Of a DNA stretch of 64,000 bases, positions 22,041 through 46,394 are shown one piece after another. Source of the stretch: Chondrilla cf. caribensis (Eukaryota > Porifera > Demospongiae > Chondrillida > Chondrillidae); the NCBI GenBank assembly GCA_964020155.1, contig OZ026562.1, positions 2,892,501 to 2,956,500 on the forward strand, written 5' to 3'. The notes beneath the pieces are model-generated. The model was not told the DNA's origin, ran no database searches, and saw only the letters and a program-made list of their open reading frames with translations. A program made the position numbers and the translations under genes. The stretch's first letter is position 1; every line of letters starts with the position of its first letter.

Positions 22041-23588
22041 CTACAGTAATGAACAAAATCTAGACCTATTCCTTCTTTGAGTACTGTCTTGTTGTCTTAC
22101 TGGATCATTACCAGCATATGACTGGTTTTCCTGTGTTGAAGTATGCTGCCGTTCCACTTGATGGAGTGTAATATTGTATGTACCTCCAGCTGCATCACGT
22201 AAATCTTTCAAAGTTTCAAGGTTGCCAATGGGAACATTCCAAGATGTAAGTTTAGTCATTACCTCTTGCATCATAACATCGCTGTCTCCAGTTCCCAAAG
22301 TGACTGTATCATAGTCAACCTTATTAGAAGTATTTACATCTTTAATCCATGTGCTGGTAAAAACATTTGCAATACAGTACCGATCTGTTGGATTGTGCAC
22401 CAACATTCCATTTATAAGTAGTGTGATCTCCGGAGACAAATGAGCAGGTAATTCATATGAACTGCTGAGAACCAGTTGTTTTAGTTCCTGAACAGTACTA
22501 GCAGTAAAGGGTAGCCTTGCTGTCACTACAAATATAAGAAGCACCCCCATTGCCCAAACATCCACTGGGGGCCCTAAGTATTGCTCATCTTTAAATAACT
22601 CTGGTGCAGCATAAGGTGGTGAACCACAAAAAGTGTCAAGATACTGACTAGATCCTGAAATAGTACTGAACCCAAAATCTCCAACCTTTACATCACCAGA
22701 TAAGGCAAAAAAAACATTCTCTGCCTTCAAGTCACGATGAATAATTTCTTTATTATGCTAAAGGAATATGAAAGTAAATTCAATGACACACGGTATAATC
22801 CAATAAAATTAAACAAACAGTATTTCATGTCACTTCATTCACTTCTACATGTGTCAACCTAATATTCCAATTACACATAATTATGAAGGTCACTAAGAAC
22901 AATTGTGACAAAATATCCTAATTGGTCGTGTAAAGAAACACATAACGTATAGGTAAAAATTAACATTTTAATGACTAACCATGTAACAAATAGCATTAGC
23001 CACTTGAATGAATATTGGTTTAGCATCAACTTCACTGTATGGACCATTGTTGTTGACTTTTTGGCTAAGTTCTCCTCCTGGAGCATATTCCATAATTATG
23101 TGCATCTTTTGTACAGACTCTACAACTTCATAAAGTCGGATGAGATTTGGATGGGACAACCTTTCCATGCACAAGATCTCCCTCGACAAAATCTTCCGTG
23201 CTCTGTCATCCAGTCCTGTCTTGTCTATTATTTTAATGGCAACCTTCTCTAATTAAGGAACAATGAGTAGAGATAGCTTTCAGCAGGCTGTACACGTACA
23301 GTTTGTTAATCATGGAATAGTTTACCAATAATTTTTAATACATAACATGGTGGACAAACCATAGGTATCCAGGGTCTATGGACAAACTAATAACTTATTA
23401 CAATCGATATAATGATTAGATAATATACCTTTCGTTAACAAGTGTACCCCTAACTTGACTTTGGAAAAGTTACCCGTTCCGAGTTGCTCGCGAATCCTAT
23501 AGAGCCGAATTCTTTTGCCCAATGCAACTTCTTTAGCAACTTTTGGATCATTTTCTAAGTCGTGAAGCAGCTTTTCGAATACAGACAT
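22041..23588 (-). CDS. NIM1K: NIM1-type serine/threonine kinase (AMPK-related)
   Basis: Three coding exons on the minus strand, 23588-23429, 23248-22980 and 22757-22041, join in phase to 381 aa. The kinase domain holds the glycine loop LGTGNFSKVKLG, VAIK with the catalytic Lys, the HRDLKAEN catalytic loop, the metal-binding DFG and the activation segment LDTFCGSPPYAAPELF, whose Thr is the residue phosphorylated by LKB1 in AMPK-related kinases. NIM1-type hallmarks are YRIREQLGTGNFSKVKLG, LYEVVE and KVGDFGFST. The start MSVFEKLLHDLEN was chosen because it gives the family's short N-terminus. A longer open frame upstream lacks similarity. The C-terminal tail is short and ends RRNRSRFCSLL, a CaaX-like end with basic residues before it. 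The gene is divergent from POLR1A, with 226 bp between the two start codons. Confidence 0.92.
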
Positions 23589-23814
23589 AGGGACAAAGGT
23601 TCGAAATCTTGAACAGTCAGTTATAATTCCAAAGATACGAAACAGCTGCAGATGTACACATGGTAACGGCGTGTTATGATGTTGACTGCGTTCAAATTGA
23701 TAATAATATAGTCTGGTAACCGTACAATAGTCTATATTCTGATGTGAACATACTGCAATTATAGACAGGACTACGTCTATGCTACAGTAATAATGCGAGT
23801 TCTCTAGTTTCAAA
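23589..23814. promoter_or_regulatory. Shared divergent promoter of NIM1K and POLR1A
   Basis: The 226 bases between two start codons that point away from each other must hold both 5' UTRs and core promoters. No TATA box is obvious in either direction. Co-regulation of the pair is possible but not shown by the sequence. Confidence 0.6.
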
Positions 23815-36337
<12,523 letters not shown>

Positions 36338-36604
36338 TATAGGTCTTACGTTGTATTAACTGTATGGCTATGAATGACTTAGCATCGCATTGAATTTTGT
36401 GTTTTATGCTCTCACCGGCGGCTTTCTGTACCTTTGTCGGATATGGTGGAGTTGTTGAGGTTGCGTGGGATTGTTGTGCGGTTAGCGTTTCGTCGTTCAG
36501 GCTCACGTATATTAATTCATGGACGTGTATATTGCGTACTTTCACGGCAAGCTAGAATTTAGTCGTGTCACGGCGCTGTCTCGTAGAGAACTGCTTATGT
36601 TACC

Positions 36605-39600
36605 ATGGCTGAAGCTGATTGGAAAAGAATTCAGAAGAAAACTTTTACGAGGTGGTGCAATGAACACCTCCGACATTGCGGGATGATCATCGAGGACTTG
36701 GCGGTCGACTTGTGTGACGGTCTGAAGCTTATAGCTTTACTGAAAGTTCTTTCTCGGAATTCGAAAGCGATCAGAAGATACAACAAGAAACCGAAAATTA
36801 GAGCACAAAAGCTTGAAAACGTTCAGGTCGCGCTTGATTTTATCGCAAGTGAAAAAGTGAAGTTGGTTAACATAGGTACGTTCTTTTTATTATGTAGGTA
36901 CGTATTTGCGCATTAATATTGAGTTAACTAGAAACTCGTTTAAGATCTAGACAAATTGCTGTTTGCCACACAATACATTTGGTGCTCTGTATTTGGTTTT
37001 GGTATTGTAAGTATATTATGCGCAAATCCTTATTTGTAAAACATTTAATATTAAATGTTAGCTAATTTGTGAGTCTCATAATATCATAATATTATGTAAA
37101 GTTGATAATAATAAGTGTCTTATTGAGTTTCTGTGTACTGTATACTATATATGTTTATTATTTGCCCAAAAGACTATTATTATTATTGCCAGTTGTGTGC
37201 CAATGTGTACATAATATGTTCACATCTTAGAAACAACAATTAAAGTTGAAAATTGGGGTTATGAACAGAAGTAGTTGAAGTACTATTTTTCTGCTGTTAT
37301 AAATCTACATTCAAGGTCCTAAAGTGTCTGTAATAAAAATTACGATAATGATTATTAGTTGCAGCACACCACTGCAGTATCTCTAATTAGATAGAAAGTG
37401 CATGCAATAGACCTTTATCCATAACTTCATGCTGCAAGGCACTACAATTAATTAATGCTTATAGCTCTCATTATTGTAATAATAATAACACTATCTAATT
37501 ATTTTATGGCTGCATGTAATGCAGTAATTTTCTTTGCAAAGTTGATTAGAAGATAAATGAGAATTTAATTAAAAATAATAATTGTGAATGAACTTGTCTG
37601 ATGGACATACTGAGTTTTATAGTGGATGGATGCCATGTCAATCAGTGATGTATATACACTCAGCTGGGTTGTTTTTAAGTAATGCTCAATTTATTAGTCA
37701 AACTATGACATGACCACTGTATGTTCTTTATGCACATTTCATTGGCCATTGTTTATACTCTCATTTTTACATTGGTAGGAACCTCTGACATTGTTGACTC
37801 AAACATGAAACTGATTCTTGGATTGATATGGACCCTCATTCTTCATTACCAGATAAGTATGGGATTTGGACTGAATGATGAATCTAAAGGACGACCCAGT
37901 ACTACACCAAAACAAGCACTACTGAATTTTGTCAATGTAAGAATACTGATGTAGTGATATGGGACACTGTTATAATGATCTGTCACCGGAAAAATGGTCC
38001 AAAATAATTGGGGGAAATGGTCTGAGACCAGGACTTTTGGTCCAATTATCGTTCGACCACAAAGCTGCCAGAGTTTAAGTCTCTACTTCCCCAAAATAGA
38101 CTAAGTGGTCGAATATAAGTAGTGGCAACATCTGTGACTAGACATTGCACAATGCTATGTATACATGACGGCAATTGTTGCCTGTACTCTTTGTATACAT
38201 CAATTTCACCACTCATTTAACTCCACATTCGCGGTAGTTGGCAACGACGGCAATGAGTGTCTCCATTCCCGGATCAAAACTCCTAGGGTTGGTCCAATTC
38301 TCCCAAGTAAAAATGGTCCACTTTGCCTGTTGAACTGTGAGATTTGGTCCGACAGACCAAATTTTCACCTGGACCAAACTCCCTGACAGATCCATATAGT
38401 ATGATACTTACCCTACAGAGTCTGCATCTAACCTAGATGTATAGTTAGTGTTTAGAAGCAAACTGAAGATAAATTCTGTCTACTAAGTGCATCCTTGTGA
38501 ACAAAATGCGTGAATACCTCTCCACCCCCTCCACCTACACATGTACAATGTACTATTTGACATTCCTTGTAGATGTGGTATTCACTTGAACAAGTTCACT
38601 TGAGAAGTAACATGTACTCACATACACTTAACATAATCTTGTTCTTATCTCACTCGAGATATATGACTTACAGAGACTTATCTTCAATTAAAAAAGATTC
38701 TATGTGTGTTGGATCTCCACCTCATAAAAATGTTTATAGGCTTACTATTCTTTATTTATAAGACATTTGGCTCACAATAAGCTCCAATAGTTTATTCATC
38801 GTACTTTTGTAAACCTGTAGCTGGTGAAATATGTTTTATTCACTAATTGATCACACCTTTTACTATTGCTGTTAGGAAAAAGTTACTGTTCCAAATAAAC
38901 AAGTGAAGAACTTTACAACTGATTGGAATGATGGCACATTGATAGCTGCCTTGGTGGATGCAACAGCACCTGGATTATGTCCAGAACACGTGACCATGGA
39001 GCCTCAAAATGCTCTGGAGAATGCTTCTCATGCAATGAAATTGGCTGAAGATTGGCTTGGAGTACCACAGGTAGGGATTAACATGTACTTTAATTGGTGA
39101 TCAATTATAATGAATACATAAAGGTATCTTACCAGGTTGTACTTTTACTGTACCGCCATATGTGTGGATGATGAGTGTAATAGCCATATGCACCAAATTA
39201 CAAATACCACTGTTGTTATCTTAGTTCCCTTATCCACCTAGTAGGCCCTTTAAATCACTGGCCAGATATGTACTATATTAAAGCTCCACTATATATTCTA
39301 ATACATAGATACAACAACTATCTTGCATGGTTGATAACTTTACTATAGTATCACCTTTATTGCTTTAAAGGTCCACTGACGTGTTTATACAACTTAGCTT
39401 AGAAAGATCGAAAATCCTCTAAAACCGCCGAAAATGGTATTTAAACCGATTCTAAATACTTCGATTGGGAAATTGGGAAATCGCTCACTTCCGGAAAATC
39501 GCTCGCAAGTCAGCCATTTTTCGTGTGACGTCACTATGGGTACTCGGTGATCGAAAACTTGCTTCGATTGATGATTTCGGCCAGACACCCAACATATGCA

Positions 39601-42600
39601 TGGCTGGGGTTGTAGCTGAGCCCCCTCACCAGCTAATTTATCCACTGTAAAGAGGTTGTCTACTCTTGAAAAATGTATTAACACTATAGGATAGTTCATT
39701 TTGGGGCCTAAGAAAGTGTCCTTTTTAGGGAGGTAATTGCTATGGTGTCCTTTATTCAGAGTGTTCTTTGAAAGTGATTCCACTGTACATGCATCTACGC
39801 ACAAACAAGAACCAATCTTATTATGAATATGAATTATCAATTATTGAATAGATAATTTATATTGTTGCTTGTGCATAAGACCCGGGTTTATTGATGATTC
39901 AAAAGAACACTAAATCCTGGCAAGGCTAATAAATACAATGTGCATATATGTATACACAATGTTAAACAAAGAATGAAAATTGACTGGGGAGTTCTTGAGC
40001 TTGAGAGGATCTTGTCGGTCTTTGTCTTTCTCCCACACTGTATTTGATCCTGCCATGTTCTGAGCCCAGGGGATGTATGTGCTGGCAACTCTTTCCAAGA
40101 TATTCTTGCCTGCTTCCTGACTGAGACTTGCATGGGAAACTGCATCCTTGGTTGGCTTCAGATAGTGACCCAGGGTGCCTATCTCCAATGTACAGTAGAC
40201 GATTCTGAGGTCAGGTGATTGGCTTGTAAATCTTCCAGGATGTTATCATATTTCTCCAGTTTAAGGTATCAGCTGAGGATGCGGTTGGTGGTAGGGTTGG
40301 GAGAGCTACAGCAGGTGCATTTACTTTCTACAATGATTCTTGTGGCACCTTTTAAGGTTGATGGGTGATGGAAGACAGTTGCAGCATGCTCTCAGTAGAA
40401 AGGACAGTTGATCTGAAGAGAGACCTGGCATGATCCGCTTCCACAGTTTCTCCTGCATCTCTAGTTCAGCGAAATCGGCAATCTTCCTTTGGAGTGTCAG
40501 TTTCACAATGTTGAAGTCGAGATCTTCCTCAGCAACGTTATGGACGTTGGGTGATTCAACTTTAGCAATATACGGGTACTCTGGGATATTCCACGCTGAA
40601 AAGAGGCTCAGCAGTCGCTATTTTTAAGACGGTGTATCGAATTGTCATCATTTTGGTTGTGATCGCCTCCTGCGTCTCGGTCGTTCTCGTGGGCTGGTGG
40701 CTCAAGCTGGTACGACTGTAACCCGCCAAGGATCCCCAAATTCTCGATAGAACCCTCATATGTATCAGAGGAGCATCCATTTTTGTTGTACGAAGACAAC
40801 TAGAACGACTTATAGCAACCTTGAAATCAATTTTTCTCACTCCTCGCAATACTAAAATACATGAGGAAGATGGCTGACACCTTGTGGCATGAGAGGAAGA
40901 AGAAGAAAAGATTTTGAAGTGTAGAAGAAGTTTGCCAACTAAAATGAAGACGATGAAAAGAAATGTGACCATTTGGGGGCAAAGAATAATAGAGAATTGT
41001 TGCCTGGAACAAAGACTGGTGGCAGCACAAACAGGTACCCCACTCGCAATTTACGAACTGCTGCTCACCAGGATGACGTATCAAGTTTGCCAATGAGGAT
41101 ATTTTTCGCCCTTGAATTGCCAGGGACAGCACAAACGATCTTAACTGTCTGTTGCTTTTTAACCCTGTGTCCTAGGCTTTGGTCTCAGTTTCATTTTTAT
41201 AACTCATCTTTATTCCTTGATTTGTATAATGATTGGTGTTTTTCTCTTCCAAGTACCCATAGTGACGTCACGGCCTAGATTCGCTTTTTTCAACCGGAAG
41301 ACCGGAAACACCCATGCATAATTGTTTTTTTGGCTACTTTACATGCTCATAACTCCCCCACCGAGTTCCAAATCCCCATAAAATGGGTATCATTGGGACT
41401 GTCTCATAGAGTACTGTCCATTTGTCAAATAAAAAAACGCGTTAGTCTACCTTTAAGGAGTTCATAAATATAGTTCTTTGCAATTGTACAGTTATGACTT
41501 GTAAATGTATGCACTGTACACAGTATTTCATCACCTCATTCACATTTAAGAGACTTGCATATTTTATATTATTTAGGTACTGCAACCAGAAGATTTAGTC
41601 AATCCTCATGTGGATGAGCTCAGTGTGATGACGTACATCTCCATGTTTCCAGAAGCAGAGCTCAAAGAAGGTGCCCCTCTGAAGTCAACTGGTTCTGATG
41701 CCTCAAAAGTTAAGGTGTATGGTAGCGGGGTGGAGCCTGAAGGTATCAGCACTGATGATGCTACCGCAGAATTCACAGTTGATGTGCGAGATGCAGGAGT
41801 TGGGAAATTGACAATCAATGTGGAAGGACCAGAAGGCCAGGAGGAAGTGTTCATCACTGACAAGAAAGATGGCACTTTCGCATGCTCTTATGTACCCAAC
41901 ATTGCTGGTACCTACACTATAAAAATCTACTGGAGTGGACAACCTGCACCTCGATCTCCATTCGTTGTCAATGTCTCACAAGGCTCTGATGCTACTGTAT
42001 GTAAAGCATATGGTCCTGGGTTGGAAGGTAGTAACCTTAAAGAAGGCTGTGAAACTGAATTTTGGGTGGAGACAGAAGGCGCTGGCGAGGGAACCCTAAG
42101 TTTGTCAATAAGAGGACCAAAAGGACCAGTAATAGGAGATGAATACATGCATGTTGAAGATGAGGGAAGTGGAAAATATCACATCTTTTACACACCTCCC
42201 TCAGCTGGTCAGTACATTATTGAAATATTATTTGGTGGTCTTCATGTTGACGAGAGTCCTTACAAAGTCCACATAGCCCAGGACCTTGCAGATGCCACCA
42301 AATGCCGTGCTGAGGGTGATGGGATTACCGGGAAAGACCTGGCAGTAGGAAAACCATGCACATTTTGGGTGTATACCAAGGGTGCTGGGAGAGGAGATCT
42401 TGGCATTCACATCCGCAACAAATCGGGACAGGTTGTTGCAGACTGCAAAAAGTTAGAGGATGGCGTGTACGAGTACACTTACATGCCAGAAGAAGACGGA
42501 GAGTATGTGATCACAGTGAAGTACGGTGGAGAAAATATTCCCGGCAGTCGGTTCAAAGTGAATGTGGAGCCTCCCACGGATCCCTCCAAGTGTATCGCAT

Positions 42601-45600
42601 CTGGCCCAGGACTGGAACCACAGGGTGTGAGGGTGGACATTCCAACCAAGTTTGAAGTTCGTACAAAGGGTGCTGGACATGGAGACCTCGAAGTAGCCAT
42701 TACCGGTCCAGACGGAAACCTTGAGCCCCAGTGTTCGACCTCTCCATACACATACGACTACACGTACGAAGCAAAGGTTCCCGGTATTTACACCATTGAT
42801 GCCAAGTTTTCAGGTGAACATATCCCCAATTCTCCTTTCACTGTGGCTGTTACCGACACCAACAAGGTACGCATGACTGGTCCAGGCATGAAAGGGGAAT
42901 TCCTCCCCATCAACAAGCCCTTGGAATACTTCATTGATGCCCGTGAAGCAGGGCCAGGCAAGGTGGGGTGCAGTGTGCAAGGTCCTATGCGACCAGAAGA
43001 CTACGATCAATCCGCTCCCAAGATCACAGACAATGGGGATGGAACGTTTTACCTGCATTACACCCCAGTAGATGCCGGTCGTCTGAAGATGAATGTAACC
43101 TTTGCAGAGTCACCCATACCGGACACTCCGATCAAGCTCTACGTGTATGATGCCAGTCAAGTGTTGGCAGAAGGCAAAGGTTTGGAAGATGGGAACATTT
43201 CAGGCGAATTGACCACATTCGGTGTTGATATGAGAAGAGGAGGAGAGGGTCATTTGCAAGTGAGCATTGACGGTCCATCTCGCACTCCTGTCACAGTGAA
43301 AGACCAAGCCAATAACATGGTGAAATGTGAATACATCCCATTGGAAGCTGGGGAATATGACATCAACGTGTTGTGGGAAGGTGTCCATATCCCCAACAGC
43401 CCATTCCACGTTACCGTTAGACCAGCAATTGATCCGTCAGCTGTATTGTGCTACGGAGAGGGTGTTGAAGGTGGTAATCTGATGACTGACATGTGGGCAG
43501 AGTTTTTCGTGGATTACAAGAAAGCTGGCAAAGGAGAGCCCCAAATACAGGTTCAAGGTCCTGGAGGTGGAGAGGAACTGGAAACAGAGGTCGTTGAAGA
43601 AGGTTTGAGTAAGGTTCGCTACTACATCGACCCAGAAGAAGCTGGAGAGTACAAAGTGGAAGTACTGTTTGCTGATCAACCAGTTCCTGGTAGCCCATTC
43701 AAAGTGAATGCAGCCTGGAAGACAGATCCCTCTAAAGTGAAAGCATTTGGTCGAGGATTGGAAGGTGGAACTGTGAAACAGTGGGTGGAGTTTACCCTTG
43801 ATATGTCAAAAGCTGGTAGTGGAAATCTTGCCTTGTCCATCGAAGGACCAAGTGAGGCAGAAGTAAAGGTTGACGATAAGGGTAATGGTATAGCTGTTGT
43901 TCAGTTTCTCCCAGAAGAACCAGGAGAATATAAAGTAAACGTTTCATTTGCCGATGAGCCAATTCCTTTCTCACCCTTCACACCAGTTTTTGAGCCATGC
44001 ACAGATGCTAGTAAAGTGACTGCCACTGGTCCGGGTATTCAGCTCCATGGCGTGAAAGTGGGTGACACTGGCTCCTTCTTAGTAGACACTAGTTTAGCTG
44101 GCCCAGGTGCACTCGATGTGTGTGTGGATGGTCCTACATCCCGATCTGAAACCCCTGTTCGTAACCTGCCTTCGGAATCAAACTCGCCAACTACAGGGGG
44201 TGGTAAAAGGTCGAGCACTAGAAGAAGAAGCAGTTCATTCCGGACCAGTGCAAGGCCACATGTCACAAATAATAATGATGATACATACAGTGTTCAGTAT
44301 AATCCTAGAAAAGTTGGCCAATATTCTGTTGCTGTGACTTACGACGGAGTCAATATTTCTGGGAGTCCTTTCCCTGTTTTTGTTACTGAGCCAAATAAAG
44401 TAAAAGTCAATGGGCCAGGCATAACTGAAGAAGGCATCATTTGCACAGCAGATCAACTTGTGTATGCTGTTGATACTGGAGATGCTGGAGAAGGGGAAAT
44501 GGAAGTGATTGTCACAGACCCACAAGGGTGTAATGAAGATGTTGAGATTGAAAAAACTGCAGATTCAAATTACGTGGTGAGATTCACTCCCAACTCACCA
44601 GGAACATACATGATGAAAATGGTCTTCTCAGGAACAGAACTACCGTTGAGTCCAGTCAGACTTGCAGTAGTAGACCCTACAAAAGTATCGGTCACTGGAC
44701 AGCATTTGGACGGAGAGCCAGTGAAAAAGGGTAACCCTCTGGAATTTACCATTGATGCAACAAAAGCTGGTGAAGGGGAACTTGGTGTACATTTGGAAGG
44801 TCCTGTAAAGATTGACCTCCAACCAGAAAAACAAGATGATGGAACTTTAAATTTCACTATAGAAGATGTAGAAGCTGGAGAATACAAATTGTACACCACT
44901 TTTGCTAACAAACCAGTTCCAGGCTCTCCTCATACCATTAATATGTATGACCCTACAATGGTGACTGCAAGTGGACCCGGCATCACAGGAGAAGGTACTC
45001 GTGTTGGGGAACCAGCCAAAGTAATTGTAGACACTACAGCTGCGGGCAGTGCACCTCTTTCTGCTTCTGTGAAGTTTCCTAATGGAGAAGAATCTACTCT
45101 TGATCTGCAACCAGATGATGAAACACCAGGAATTTATTGGGGGGAATACACTCCCACAGAGCCAGGCCAATGTGAAGTTTCCATAGTGCATGGGAGCATG
45201 TGCATTTCGGATGAGCCTTTTAAGGCATCCATTGGAAATCCAGTTGCTGTGAAAATCAAGCCACCTGAAGTTGATGAGGAAGTCGCAGCTGAATGGGTCG
45301 ATGGAGTTGAGTCTTCGGTAGATTTGTTACCTATTTTTGCTACATTGGATGAACCCAGTGTAGTTGACATCTATACCAATGATGCAGGCCCTGGGAAACT
45401 CAATGCTGAGTTCAAACCCATAAAGGGAACAAAAGTGGCAGTTGACTACGATTTCACTGAAGTGGAGCCAGAGCACTATCATTTGGTCTTCACAGCACAT
45501 GAGCCAACAGATTTAGAGTTATGTGTACTCTTCAATGGGTTTCCTATTGGAGATCCACAAAAGATTGTGCTGTCCAATCCTAAGGCATGTACTGCGTATG

Positions 45601-46394
45601 GACCCGGTCTTAAATCTGGACTAATGGCCAATGAAGAAACACATTTCTTCATTAAATCCGAAGATGCTGGCCCCGGAAAGTTCTCAGTGCATGTATTTGA
45701 CTCCTTGGATCAAGAAATACCAATTGAAATGGAGATGTTGGGTCCTAATGAATGTAAAATCACATACACCCCTTCGTCAGCAGGCAATCATAAAGCTGTT
45801 GTACATTACGCAAATGGCAATATTGAGAACAGTCCTTTCACAGTTGGTGTATGTGATCCCATGGCTGTTGTTGCTAGTGGCCCAGGTCTCAACGTGGCTA
45901 CTCTGCACAAAGAAGCTGAGTTTATGGTTGACCTTAGTAAAGCCGGAGAGGGCTCACTCGGAATTGCTCTTGAGGGTCCTAAGCGTACTGAAGTTTCTTG
46001 CATTGATAATGAGGACGGTACTTTCAGAGTCTCCTACACTCCAACTGCTGCTGGTATGTACAAATTCATCATTAAATTTGCGGATGTAGAAATTCCAGGC
46101 AGTCAATTTCCTGTTCGTGTTGAAAGGCCCCCTCCAGATGCATCCAAGTGCATAGTTAGCAACATAGATACACCTGGGAGCTTTGTTGTTGATGCGACTC
46201 TTGCTGGTGGGAACGGAAAACTTGAAGTCTGTGCTGTTGGAGCCTTCGTCCCTGTTAATTACATCACTGTGACCCACAATGGAGATTATACATTTAAAGT
46301 GAAGTATGACATACCAGAACCAGGAGAGACATGGATAAGTGTGAAATGGCACGAGCAACATGTACCTGGCAGCCCTTTTACTGTGCAAACCTGA
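36605..46394 (+). CDS. FLN: Filamin, tandem copy 1
   Basis: Actin crosslinker and membrane-linking scaffold. Exons 36605-36875, 37779-37936, 38876-39070 and 41577-46394 join in phase to 1813 aa. The actin-binding domain is two CH domains: CH1 begins WKRIQKKTFTRWCNEHLR, and CH2 contains KLILGLIWTLILHYQ and DWNDGTLIAALVD. Then VLQPEDLVNPHVDELSVMTY leads into about sixteen Ig-like filamin repeats, each opening with a GxG.. motif such as AYGPGLE and closing with IPxSPF. All are encoded by one 4.8-kb exon. Repeat 13 is divergent (VKIKPPEVDEE). Repeat 9 holds a Ser/Arg/Pro insert (residues about 1064-1100, with TRRRSSSFRTSA), a possible hinge or phosphorylation site. The last repeat would be the dimerisation repeat by analogy. 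It has fewer repeats than vertebrate filamins (24). The start codon lies 267 bases after POLR1A's stop. Confidence 0.96.
37978..38392. mobile_element. Possible MITE in filamin copy 1 intron 2
   Basis: GATCTGTCA at 37978 and its reverse complement TGACAGATC at 38384-38392 bound a segment with several GGTCCAAA/TTTGGTCC words in both orientations (for example 37996-38004, 38041 and 38371-38379). The short TIR, no clear target duplication and no frame make this tentative. Confidence 0.35.
39369..41452. mobile_element. TTAA-flanked composite element in filamin copy 1 intron 3
   Basis: The left end AGGTCCACTGACGTGTTT and right end (reverse complement AGGTAGACTAACGCGTTT) are inverted and flanked by TTAA (39365-39368, 41453-41456). 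Further in, GTGTGACGTCACTATGGGTAC (39523) pairs with GTACCCATAGTGACGTCACGG (41255), so the ends carry long subterminal inverted repeats. The middle contains later insertions: a worn pogo-like MITE end (CAGTGGAATCAC, reverse complement ending at 39784) and a LINE remnant at 39900-40510. No piggyBac transposase is visible. Confidence 0.6.
39900..40510 (-). pseudogene. LINE C-terminal remnant nested in the TTAA element
   Basis: Minus-strand frames read KLWKRIMPGLSSDQLSFLLR with CCNCLPSPINLKRC (about 40460-40340) and further on EIGTLGHYLKPTKDAVSHAS (about 40190-40120). In order and content these resemble the C-terminal end of the animal LINE family whose RT is seen at 12.8 kb (a leucine-rich block, then EIGTLGH). 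The frame is broken at least once. There is no RT core, so it is a dead 3' end fragment. Confidence 0.55.
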
